Assembly: GCA_040381035.1 (NCBI GenBank)
Contig: JBEIHY010000057.1
Coordinates: 1 to 21,525 of the forward strand
Reading direction: 5' to 3'
DNA: 21,525 nucleotides
From: REEB506 sp040381035
GTDB lineage: Bacteria; Pseudomonadota; Alphaproteobacteria; Caulobacterales; Aquidulcibacteraceae
The position numbers and the translations under genes are program-made. Positions 1-7,856 of this stretch are shown here, piece by piece. The notes beneath the pieces are model-generated. The model did not search any database and was not told where the DNA came from. It saw only the letters and a program-made list of their open reading frames with translations. Each line of letters starts with the position of its first letter. Position 1 is the stretch's first letter.

Positions 1-1
1 C

Positions 2-391
2 ACCATCGTCACGTCGCTCGAAACCGGCACACCGGAACATCTTTACACGGACCTTTATTGCGCGCGCGGCAATGCAGAAAATCTGATCAAGCTGCACAAG
101 ACGCAATTGAAGAGCGACCGCACTTCGTGCTCATCCCCGCGTGCCAATCAATTCCGCCTGATTTTGCACACCGCCGCTTATTGGCTGATGCTCAGTGTGC
201 GCGACGCCATTCCTATGGCGCACGCGCTCGCAAAGGCCGAATTCAACACGATCCGTTCGCGCCTATTGAAAATCGGCGCGCGCATTGTCGAAACCGCAGC
301 CCGCGTGCGCATCGCGTTCGCCGCTGCCTGTCCTGAGCGGGGGCTGTTCGTCGCGCTCGCCAGCGCTCTGATGCGCGCCGCGCCGGCGTGA
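2..391 (+). CDS. IS1380-type transposase, C-terminal fragment
   Basis: This open frame enters from the left edge and stops with TGA at 389-391, giving about 129 residues. Near its start it reads YCARGNAENLIKLHK, which fits the Y-(2)-R-(3)-E-(6)-K signature of IS4-superfamily DDE transposases and carries the last catalytic Glu. The next residues, LKSDRTSC and ANQFRLILHTAAYWLML, match my memory of IS1380-family transposases such as those of Acetobacter and Rhizobiales. The protein catalyses cut-and-paste transposition. The N-terminal part with the two Asp residues lies outside the window, so intactness cannot be judged. The tail after AAACPERGLF is Ala-rich and less typical. Confidence 0.85.
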   Translation, partial: TIVTSLETGTPEHLYTDLYCARGNAENLIKLHKTQLKSDRTSCSSPRANQFRLILHTAAYWLMLSVRDAIPMAHALAKAEFNTIRSRLLKIGARIVETAARVRIAFAAACPERGLFVALASALMRAAPA

Positions 392-539
392 CGCCCTCGC
401 AACCTCGCCCGCCCGCACCACAACCTTCCAGGAGACAGCGCCACTGCAAAAAACCGAGCCGCCAACGCGGATCGCTCACCCGCGTCTGCCGCGGTTCAGA
501 CTTCGACGCCGCAATGCGCTCGACCGTCACGAATAATCC

Positions 540-621
540 GGGCTAGTGTTCCTTATGGTTCTGACATTTGCTCGGCGTCTGTGGCAAGCGGCAGCAAATG
601 TCAGAACCGGAACACTAGCCC
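540..621. repeat. Mini inverted-repeat element (MITE-like), TA-flanked
   Basis: The left arm (540-572) and right arm (593-621) are reverse complements over 29 bp, except for four extra bases (TTAT, 553-556) in the left arm. The arms start CTAGTGTTCC and end GGAACACTAG, so a TA dinucleotide sits just outside GTGTTCC/GGAACAC on both sides. TA target duplication, often inside CTAG, is the hallmark of IS630/Tc1-type elements. The 20-bp centre has no coding capacity. It could be a MITE mobilised by an IS630-type transposase, or alternatively a large hairpin acting in the transcript. The element family is inferred. Confidence 0.6.
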
Positions 622-731
622 GAGGGCCTCCGGCGCCACTCCCGCGGGTTCCCCGGCGCCCAATTTTCAGGCTTTGGCGCCACACTAAGGCTGCAACTGC
701 AGCGCCAAGCCGGTAATGCGACTTTTTTATG

Positions 732-742
732 ATTGTAACAAT
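732..742. promoter_or_regulatory. ATTGTAACAAT palindrome upstream of TonB receptor
   Basis: This is a perfect 11-bp odd palindrome (ATTGT-A-ACAAT) in the AT-rich part of the receptor leader, about 86 bp before the start codon. It could be an operator. No regulator can be assigned from the sequence, and a palindrome this short may arise by chance. Confidence 0.2.
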
Positions 743-827
743 TGCCTTTTCGATGAAACCTTAAAACCGACCAAATGGGCCCGGGCACGGTATCTGGGAA
801 CGGTCTCGGCAAAGAGGGGTTTAAGTG

Positions 828-3800
828 ATGAAGAAGACGAACGCGCGCGGGCCGCTGTTTCTAGGCGCAGCCATGATCGCCATGATTTCGGGCGGGCCTG
901 CTCAAGCCCAGGAAACCGCCCCCACCACCCCAAAGGAGGAAATCATCGTAACTGGTTCGCGCATTGGCACGTCCGCTATCAACGCGCCGCAGCCGGTTCA
1001 GGTGCTAACCGCGGAAACCCTGGTAAACAAGGGCGTCACTAACGTGGTGGACGAACTCGCCAACATTCCGGCGTTGCAGTTCTCCAACACCATCGATCAA
1101 AGCTTGCGGGATGGCGCCGTTCCTGGCCGCGTGTCCCTGGACTTGCGGGCGCTGGGCTCACAGCGCACCCTCGTGCTGGTAAATGGTCGCCGGCATGTGG
1201 CGGGCGCGCCTGGCACCGCTTCGGTTGACGTCACCTCGATCCCCGCGGGCATCGTGGAGCGGGTTGAGGTTTTGACCGGCGGCGCCTCGGCCATCTACGG
1301 CTCCGACGCGGTGACCGGCGTGGTGAACTTCATCACCAAGAAAAACTTTGAAGGCGCCGAGCTTGATCTTCAGCTGGGCATGGCGGGCGAAGGCGATGCG
1401 GGCAACATCTACGCCTCCCTGCTCGCCGGCAAGAACTTCGGCAACGGCAAAGGCAACATCACCGCCAACCTGGTGATGCAAAGCCGCGCCGGCATCCTGG
1501 AAGGCGAGCGGGATTGGGCTGCCGACAACAATGTGGCGGATGACTACACCAACCCAGACAGCCTGTTTCAAGTCGGCGATCCGATCCCGTCAGGCCGCAC
1601 AGCCGCCAACACCCTGCGCCGGCCGATCTTGACCAACGGCAATCCGACCTATGCCGGCACAGATCCAGCGCTTCTGGCCCGGGCCCGCGCGGCGGCGCCC
1701 CGCGCGATCAAGAGAAAGCCCACGTTTTCGATTTCCTCCGTGTACGGATTGATCGGGATCGACCCGTTCGGCTCCGGCGTGGCCGGCAGCGACAGCTTTG
1801 GCGACTTCGCCAGCACGCTGGACACCAATCGCAATGGCACAGCGGATTGTCGCGAGAGCGACCCGGGCCGGCGCGGCTTCGGCTGCTGGGTCATTGACCC
1901 AGTCACCGGCCAGCTGCGCCCGTTCCGCGATGGGCTCTTTGCCGGCTCCTCTAACCAGTTTGGCGGCGATGGCGCCCCGCAGCGCTTCTCCGGCCAAAGC
2001 CTGACGCCGGACATCTTCAACACCTCGCTCAACCTCTTGGGCGAATATGAAATCAACAAGCACTTCAAGCCCTACTTCGAGGTGAAGGCGGTTGAGAGCA
2101 AGACGCGCAATGTTGCGGTCTATAAGACCTTCGACGACAGCATCCCGATCCGTTCGGACAACCCCTTCATCCCCGCTTCCGTCCGGGCGCTGATCAATCA
2201 AGAAATCGCCGCCGACCCATCTGTCGCTTCAACGATCCAGGTCGTGATGGGCCGCGACAACATTGATCTAATCGACCCCAAAGAACGCAACACGCGGCGC
2301 ACCTTCCGCGGCGTATTCGGGACTAATGGCGAACTTGGCTTTGGTTTCAACTATGACCTCTCCGTAAACTACGGCCGCACGACGGAAAAGGTGGAGACCT
2401 ACACCCGCGCGATCGACCGCTACTTCGCCTCCATCGATGCCGTGCGCGACCCGGCGACCGGGCGGATCGTGTGCCGCTCCGATCTGCAGCCCACTTCGGT
2501 TCCAGGCGTTTCGTTGTTCCCGGAAGTGAGCTTTCCTGGCTATGTGACGTTCAGCCGGGGCAATGGGCAGTGCAAGCCGCTTAACCTGTTCGGCCTTGGC
2601 GCCCCCAGCGCGGAGGCGCGGGCGTTCAACTCCATTAAGGAAGTAAGCAACGCCGAGATCGAACAAACCGTGGTGAGCGCGATCATCACCGGCGACAGCG
2701 CGGGCTTCTTCAAGCTGCCCGGCGGGCCGATTGGCATTGCGTTCGGCGGCGAGTACCGGGAAGAAAAGAGCCAGTTCACGCCTGATCCGCTGCGCGAGAA
2801 GGGCTTATTGTTTGACGCGGCAGTCGAGCGCCCTGAAGGCGGCAAGTTTGACGTAAAGGAAGCGTTCCTGGAGTTGAACTTCCCACTGCTGGCCGAACTG
2901 CCGTTTGCTGAGGTGCTGACGGTGAGCGCTGCCGCCCGGGCAGGCGAATACTCCACCATTGGCAACACCGAGACCTGGAAGGTGGATGGCATCTGGGCGC
3001 CGGTCGCCGACGTGCGGTTCCGCGCGGGCGTTGCTGAGACGGTGCGCGCGCCGAACATCTCGGAGCTCTTCGGGCCGGAACAATCGGCCACCTTCCGCCC
3101 GATTGACCCGTGCGATAGCGCCAACATTAACCGCGGCCCCAACCCCGCCAACCGCCTGGCGAACTGCCGGGCGGACGGGATCCCGGTGGGCTTTGTAGAC
3201 CCGCTGACCGCCCGGTTCTTGGGCGTCACCAGCGGCAACCGCGCCCTGGAAGCGGAAACCTCCGAAAGCAAAACGTTCGGCATCGTGCTGCAACCACGCT
3301 TCCTGGACGGCTTCTCCGCGACCATCGACTATTGGGATATCAAAATCGATGGCGCGATCGCGTCGGTATCCGCCCAAGAAACGGTGGACGCATGCTATGA
3401 CGCGCCGAGCCGTGCTAACCCCTTCTGCGCTCTCTTCACGCGGAACCGGACTGCGGGCTCCCCCACGGTCCTGGGCTTCAACTTCCTGCGCCAAACGCTG
3501 GTGAACTTCCAGTCGATCCAATCCTCCGGCATCGACTTTGACGTCCGCTACGGCTTGCCGCTGGAAACGTTGGGCCTCGCCGGCTGGGGCGATCTGGACT
3601 TCCGGATTGCGGGCACCAAAGTGGAAGAGTATGTCCGCTTTGAAAGCGCCACCAACCGCAGCACTCAAAACCCGGAACTCGGCGAAATCGAGCGGCCGGA
3701 ATGGGCCTTCGGCACCACGCTGTCCTGGAGCCGTGGGCCAGTAACCGCATCGCTCTTCTCCAATTACACCGGGGAAACGATGCTGCGGGGCGTGGAAATC

Positions 3801-4004
3801 GAATCTAAAGCCGATTTCAGCCCCAACACCGCCCCCTCCGTTTGGGTGCATGACTTGACCGTCCGTTACGACATCAATGACGACCTCACAGTTGTCGGAG
3901 GCGTGAACAACCTGCTCAACGAAGAACCCTTCATCACCGAAACCAACAACCCGGTTTCGGGCGTGGGCCGGGCCTTGTTCGTGCGCCTGGGCGCGCGCTT
4001 CTAG
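828..4004 (+). CDS. TonB-dependent outer-membrane receptor
   Basis: This 1058-residue outer-membrane transporter is expected to take up a scarce substrate using TonB-ExbBD energy. It starts with a signal peptide (residues 1-27, ending AQA) and has a TonB box EIIVTGSRI at about 38-46. A plug domain follows, with the typical phrases SQRTLVLVNGRR, VERVEVLTGGASAIYGSDAV and GVVNFITKK. A long beta-barrel ends in LFVRLGARF, with the C-terminal Phe needed for barrel assembly. I chose ATG 828 because AGAGGGG (813-819) lies 8 nt upstream; a GTG at 825 is also possible. The length and extra Cys pairs in the barrel resemble the large receptors of Caulobacter and sphingomonads. The substrate is unknown. 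The downstream M14 peptidase suggests peptides, but a terminator separates the two genes. Confidence 0.95.
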   Translation: MKKTNARGPLFLGAAMIAMISGGPAQAQETAPTTPKEEIIVTGSRIGTSAINAPQPVQVLTAETLVNKGVTNVVDELANIPALQFSNTIDQSLRDGAVPGRVSLDLRALGSQRTLVLVNGRRHVAGAPGTASVDVTSIPAGIVERVEVLTGGASAIYGSDAVTGVVNFITKKNFEGAELDLQLGMAGEGDAGNIYASLLAGKNFGNGKGNITANLVMQSRAGILEGERDWAADNNVADDYTNPDSLFQVGDPIPSGRTAANTLRRPILTNGNPTYAGTDPALLARARAAAPRAIKRKPTFSISSVYGLIGIDPFGSGVAGSDSFGDFASTLDTNRNGTADCRESDPGRRGFGCWVIDPVTGQLRPFRDGLFAGSSNQFGGDGAPQRFSGQSLTPDIFNTSLNLLGEYEINKHFKPYFEVKAVESKTRNVAVYKTFDDSIPIRSDNPFIPASVRALINQEIAADPSVASTIQVVMGRDNIDLIDPKERNTRRTFRGVFGTNGELGFGFNYDLSVNYGRTTEKVETYTRAIDRYFASIDAVRDPATGRIVCRSDLQPTSVPGVSLFPEVSFPGYVTFSRGNGQCKPLNLFGLGAPSAEARAFNSIKEVSNAEIEQTVVSAIITGDSAGFFKLPGGPIGIAFGGEYREEKSQFTPDPLREKGLLFDAAVERPEGGKFDVKEAFLELNFPLLAELPFAEVLTVSAAARAGEYSTIGNTETWKVDGIWAPVADVRFRAGVAETVRAPNISELFGPEQSATFRPIDPCDSANINRGPNPANRLANCRADGIPVGFVDPLTARFLGVTSGNRALEAETSESKTFGIVLQPRFLDGFSATIDYWDIKIDGAIASVSAQETVDACYDAPSRANPFCALFTRNRTAGSPTVLGFNFLRQTLVNFQSIQSSGIDFDVRYGLPLETLGLAGWGDLDFRIAGTKVEEYVRFESATNRSTQNPELGEIERPEWAFGTTLSWSRGPVTASLFSNYTGETMLRGVEIESKADFSPNTAPSVWVHDLTVRYDINDDLTVVGGVNNLLNEEPFITETNNPVSGVGRALFVRLGARF

Positions 4005-4070
4005 GCTTCACAGTATGGGTGGCGCAGGGCTTCGGTCGTGCCTCGCCCTGGCCTTTGGCTTTGCACCTTA

Positions 4071-4105
4071 AAGGCGCGCCGGATTGCACCCCGGCGCGCT
4101 TTTTT
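4071..4105 (+). terminator. Rho-independent terminator of TonB receptor gene
   Basis: A perfect 9-bp stem GCGCGCCGG (4074-4082) / CCGGCGCGC (4091-4099) with an 8-nt loop is followed at once by six T residues (4100-4105). It lies about 70 bp after the receptor stop codon. This is a textbook intrinsic terminator, so the following peptidase gene probably needs its own promoter or read-through. Confidence 0.9.
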
Positions 4106-4170
4106 GCGAAATCAGTTGCTGTTAGGCTTTAAGGCTGTTTCGCACATGGCGCCCGCAGAGGCTCTGCACA

Positions 4171-6915
4171 ATGGCCAACACAACGGAGCGCGTGGCCGTG
4201 AAATCCTTTTCGATGCTGATGATCAGTGGGCTTCTGGCTTCAGCTGCGCTGAGCGCCCCCATCGCCTTGGCTGCACCCGCCGCTTTGCCGAAAGGCGAAG
4301 CGCTGAAGACGCTGCCCGGAAAATCCTATGACGCCGCCATTCCCACGCTGGAACAGGTGGTAGGCTACGCCTTCGGCGAAGAGATTACCGAAAGCCGTGA
4401 TATTAAGCGTTACTTCGAAGCCCTCGCCAAAGCCGCGCCGGATCGCGTTCGCCTGATCCCTTATGGCAAGAGCTGGCAGGCCCGCCCGCTTTACCTGGCA
4501 GTGATCGGCGCGCCTGAAACGATCGCCCGCCTCGACACCGTGAAGAGCGAGATGATCCGCTTCGCCGATCCGCGCCGCTCGACGCCAGCAGAGGCGCAAG
4601 CGCTGCGGGAGAAATTGCCCGCGATTATTTGGCTTGCACACGCGGTGCATGGCGATGAAATCGGCCCGGGCGATGCGGCGATGCTGACCGCCTATCACCT
4701 TCTAGCCGCCAAGGATGATCCAGCCACGGACAAAATCCGTGCGGAAGCGTTGGTCATTATCAATCCGGTGCAAAACCCTGATGGGCGCGATCGCTTCATC
4801 GCCTCCACCCGCTCCGCCCGCGGCCTAACGGCGGATGCAAGCCCCCTTTCCGCCGAGCGCGATCAGCCCTGGCCGGGCGGGCGCTTCAACCACTACGTCT
4901 TCGACCTTAACCGCGACTGGTTCGCCCAAACCCAGCCGGAAACCCAAGCCCACAACGCCGCAATCCTCAGCTGGATGCCGCTGGTGCTGGCCGATATCCA
5001 CGAGATGGGCACCGAAGCGAGCTACTTTTTCCCGCCGGCGGCGGACCCCGCCAATCCCATGCAAACCAAAGCCCAGATGCAGGCGCGTGATCGCATCGGC
5101 CGCTCCATCGCGCAGGCCTTCGACCGCGACGGCCTCGATTACTTTACCCGCGAGGTCTACGATCTTTTCTATCCCGGCTATGGCGATGGCTGGCCAAGCT
5201 ATCTGGGCGCGGTGACCATGACGTTCGAGCAAGGCTCGGCCCGAGGCCTCGTCGCTCGCCGGCGCAGCGGCGCCACGCTGACCTTTGCTGAAACCGTGAA
5301 AAGCCAAACCACCGCATCCTTGGCGTTGGCGTTACACGCGGCGGAAAACCGGCGCACGCTTCTGAGCGAGTTCCGCGCGTTTCGCGAAACGGCGATAAGC
5401 CAGGGCCGCGCCTCCCCCCAGCGCTTGCGCATTCTTCGCGAGGGCGCCCGACCGGGGGATGCAGCAAAGCTTGCGGGCCTGCTCGCGCGCCAAGGCATCG
5501 AAGTGGGCCAGGCAAAGGGCGGCTTCAGCGCCTGCGGAAAATCGTTCCCAGCGGGAACCTACGTGATCGATCAGGCACAGCCCGCCGGGCGCATGCTAGC
5601 GGTGCTGACGAACCAAAAGGTGGACCTCGATCCTGCCTTCGCCAAGGAACAGGAGCGGCGGCGGGCCCGCGGCCTACCGGATCAAATCTATGACGTGACG
5701 GCGTGGTCCTTGCCGTTGCTGCACAACCTGGCCTTCACCGCCTGCCGCGCAACGCCGCCGGCGGATGTCACCATCATTGAGGCCGACCACGCCCGGCCAG
5801 GCGTTGTGCACAATCCTTCTCCCAAAGTGGCGCACCTCGCGCCCTGGGGGGATGGCGCCTCCGCGCGCTTCCTTGCCGCGGTCTTGAAAGCTGGTCATGC
5901 GGTGAAATCCGCGGACGCCGCCTTCACCCTTGATGGGCGCCGATATCCCGCAGGCACGCTGATCCTGGATGTGGAAGACAACGGGGGCGCCGCCGGCGCC
6001 ATTGAAGCCCTGGCGCGGGAAACGGGGGCGGAGCTTGTCGGCGTGAACGACAGCTGGGTCACCGACGGGCCAAGCTTTGGCTCCAGCCGGGTTTTGCTGA
6101 TGCCCTCCCCGCGCGTGGCCATGGCCTGGGACAAGCCGACGGGACGAACCGGCGCGGGCGCTGCGCGCTTTGTGTTGGAGCGCAAGCTCGGCTGGCCGGT
6201 TACCGCCATTCGCGGCGATCGGCTGCGCAATGCTGATCTTTCGCAGGTGGACGTGCTGATCCTGCCGGCGCAGGAGCAGGACTATATAGACATGCTGGAG
6301 GAAAGCGGCGCCAAGCGCCTTCGCGATTGGGTGCGCGCCGGGGGCGTGCTGATCACTTTGGGCGACGCCACCCGCTTTGTGGCGGACCCGAAGGCTGGCC
6401 TCTCCGCCCTACGCCGGGAGAAGCTCGCCATTGAGGATGAGAAAGACGCCCTGGAAAAGCCGAAAGAAGATAAGGACACCGTTCCCGGCGTGATCTTGAA
6501 ATCCAAGGATGACTTGAAAAAGGCCACCACGCCATTTGAGCGCGGCCCCGACCCGGTGGCGGGCGTCCTTGCCCGCGCTAGCGTGGATGGGGAGCATTGG
6601 CTTGGCGCCGGCGTCGAAGAAACCGTGCACGCCCTGATCAGCGGTGAGGACATCTACGCGCCCCTTCGGCTTGATGAGGGGGTGAATGTGGCGAGCTATG
6701 AGGCGGCCTCAACGCTGCTCGCCAGCGGCTATCTGTGGGAAGAAAACCGCAAGCAACTGGCCTTCAAGCCATTCGTGACGGCGGAGGGGCTGGGGCGCGG
6801 CCACATCATCGCCTTCACCAGCGATCCCACCGCCCGGGGCTTCCTGGATGGGCTGGACGTGCTTTTCGCCAACGCCGTGTTTCGCGGCGCGGCGCATTCC
6901 GGCAAGCCGCGCTAG
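4171..6915 (+). CDS. Secreted M14-family zinc carboxypeptidase with GATase-like C-terminal domain
   Basis: This 914-residue protein has a signal peptide ending near LAAPA (about residue 37), so it is periplasmic or exported. The M14 catalytic domain shows zinc ligands HGDE (H160, E163) and a distal His in LADIHEMG (H277). The substrate-binding NPDG (202-205) and RDWF follow, with a likely catalytic Glu in TFEQGSARG (E353). After about residue 590, the stretch VDVLILPAQ ... LRDWVRAGGVLITLGD looks like a glutamine-amidotransferase-like fold without visible amidotransferase residues. A charged insert (about 750-785) follows. The reaction should be removal of C-terminal residues from peptides or cell-wall-related substrates. 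A GTG at 4198, with GGAG 9 nt upstream, is an alternative start giving a tidier signal peptide. The neighbouring TonB receptor suggests nutrient peptide use, which is inference. Confidence 0.9.
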   Translation: MANTTERVAVKSFSMLMISGLLASAALSAPIALAAPAALPKGEALKTLPGKSYDAAIPTLEQVVGYAFGEEITESRDIKRYFEALAKAAPDRVRLIPYGKSWQARPLYLAVIGAPETIARLDTVKSEMIRFADPRRSTPAEAQALREKLPAIIWLAHAVHGDEIGPGDAAMLTAYHLLAAKDDPATDKIRAEALVIINPVQNPDGRDRFIASTRSARGLTADASPLSAERDQPWPGGRFNHYVFDLNRDWFAQTQPETQAHNAAILSWMPLVLADIHEMGTEASYFFPPAADPANPMQTKAQMQARDRIGRSIAQAFDRDGLDYFTREVYDLFYPGYGDGWPSYLGAVTMTFEQGSARGLVARRRSGATLTFAETVKSQTTASLALALHAAENRRTLLSEFRAFRETAISQGRASPQRLRILREGARPGDAAKLAGLLARQGIEVGQAKGGFSACGKSFPAGTYVIDQAQPAGRMLAVLTNQKVDLDPAFAKEQERRRARGLPDQIYDVTAWSLPLLHNLAFTACRATPPADVTIIEADHARPGVVHNPSPKVAHLAPWGDGASARFLAAVLKAGHAVKSADAAFTLDGRRYPAGTLILDVEDNGGAAGAIEALARETGAELVGVNDSWVTDGPSFGSSRVLLMPSPRVAMAWDKPTGRTGAGAARFVLERKLGWPVTAIRGDRLRNADLSQVDVLILPAQEQDYIDMLEESGAKRLRDWVRAGGVLITLGDATRFVADPKAGLSALRREKLAIEDEKDALEKPKEDKDTVPGVILKSKDDLKKATTPFERGPDPVAGVLARASVDGEHWLGAGVEETVHALISGEDIYAPLRLDEGVNVASYEAASTLLASGYLWEENRKQLAFKPFVTAEGLGRGHIIAFTSDPTARGFLDGLDVLFANAVFRGAAHSGKPR

Positions 6916-7008
6916 ATGCAAACACAAGGAGCGCACGATGCACCGTGCGCCCCATTGCTTTAGCGCACATCGAACCAGCGGCTGGACCAGAACGCCCTGG
7001 CCCTAATT

Positions 7009-7035
7009 TTACTGAGTCAGAAACTGAGTCAGTAA
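7009..7035. repeat. Hairpin of two CTGAGTCAG palindromes between convergent genes
   Basis: TTACTGAGTCAG (7009-7020) and CTGAGTCAGTAA (7024-7035) form a 12-bp stem with one G-G mismatch and an AAA loop. Each arm contains the 9-bp palindrome CTGAGTCAG, so the unit also reads as a direct repeat. It lies between the converging peptidase and rsmE genes. It may end transcription or stabilise 3' ends, but no T-run follows on either strand. Confidence 0.45.
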
Positions 7036-7045
7036 GACGAGGGCG

Positions 7046-7765
7046 TCACTCGCCGCCAAACGCCGCCACGCTGATCGCCAGCGCCGCCGCCATGGCTGTT
7101 TCCGCGCGCAATATGCGCGGGCCAAGGCTCACCGGGCGCACAAACGGCAGGCCGCGCAGCCATGCCAGCTCCGCCGGATCAAAGCCGCCTTCCGGGCCGG
7201 TCAGCACCGCCCAGGACCGCACGCTGGCATAGGCCGGGTCGGTGAGCCGCAGGCCCCCGCCGCGCTCATCGGCCAGAAACACCAGCCGCTGCGCCGGCCA
7301 ATTGGCCAGCGCGCGGTCCAAAGCCACAGCCTTGCCCACCTCTGGCGCATCGAGCCGTTCACATTGCTCGGCCGCCTCGCGCGCGATCAGGCTCAGCCGG
7401 TCGGTGCGCACGGTGTCAGCGATGGTTCGCCTTGTCAAAACCGGGGCCAGCCGCGCCGCGCCCAGCTCCACGGCCTTTTCCACCAGCCAATCAGTCTGTT
7501 GGCGCTTGACCGGGGCAAACAGGGCCCAGACGTCTGGCCCGAATGCCTGCGGCCGCGCCAAGGTTTCAACCGACAGGCAGGCGCCTTTCTTGTCTAACAC
7601 CGCGATCTGGGCGGTCCATTCGCCATCGCGGCCATTGAACGCCAGAACCCAGCCGCCGACGCCCAGCCGCAGCACCCGGCCCAGATAACCGGCGGCGTCC
7701 GCATCCAGGTTTACCACCTGCCCCGCCGCCAAAGCGGCCTCGACAAAAAGCCGCGGCGTCGTCAT
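7046..7765 (-). CDS. rsmE: 16S rRNA (uracil(1498)-N3)-methyltransferase RsmE
   Basis: This 239-residue SPOUT-class methyltransferase methylates N3 of U1498 in helix 44 of 16S rRNA, using S-adenosylmethionine. The N-terminal PUA-like part (PRLFVEAAL..., YLGRVLRLGVGG) binds RNA. The C-terminal trefoil-knot part shows the RsmE signatures KRQQTDWLVEKAVELG, EAAEQCER, LTGPEGGF (about 189-196) and SLGPRILRAETA (about 213-224). Length and motif order are normal for the family. The start ATG (7763-7765) is preceded closely by a G-rich AAGGGGG. The gene is divergent from accA across 91 bp and converges on the M14 peptidase gene. Confidence 0.96.
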   Translation of the reverse strand: MTTPRLFVEAALAAGQVVNLDADAAGYLGRVLRLGVGGWVLAFNGRDGEWTAQIAVLDKKGACLSVETLARPQAFGPDVWALFAPVKRQQTDWLVEKAVELGAARLAPVLTRRTIADTVRTDRLSLIAREAAEQCERLDAPEVGKAVALDRALANWPAQRLVFLADERGGGLRLTDPAYASVRSWAVLTGPEGGFDPAELAWLRGLPFVRPVSLGPRILRAETAMAAALAISVAAFGGE

Positions 7766-7780
7766 CCCCCTTCATCCGGT

Positions 7781-7792
7781 GCAAGCGCTTGC
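7781..7792. promoter_or_regulatory. GCAAGCGCTTGC palindrome in the rsmE-accA divergent gap
   Basis: This is a perfect 12-bp palindrome in the 91-bp gap between the divergent starts of rsmE and accA. Its AAGCGCTT core resembles LacI/GalR-type operators, which commonly have a central CG in an even palindrome. No regulator of that family lies in the window, so the role is inferred from form and position only. Confidence 0.35.
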
Positions 7793-7856
7793 GTGACAAG
7801 CCCCGCCGCGCATGATACCCGCCCGCCTTTGCTGAACGACCCGGACTGTAGACGAC

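Larger units (their letters stand above)
392..827. other. Gene-free stretch between IS1380 fragment and TonB receptor
   Basis: I see no credible gene here; the short open frames have no start context and no recognisable product. The part next to the transposase (392-539) should hold the right end of the IS1380-type element, but I cannot fix its terminal repeat. A mini inverted-repeat element occupies 540-621. The rest (622-827) is the leader of the TonB receptor. It becomes AT-richer at 720-765 and contains the 11-bp palindrome ATTGTAACAAT (732-742) and a TATGAT hexamer (728-733) without a matching -35 box. Confidence 0.6.

Noticed and set aside
2805..3851. 348-codon open frame antisense to the TonB receptor
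   Set aside because: It is opposite the barrel of a clear receptor, shows no domain, and reflects third-position GC bias.
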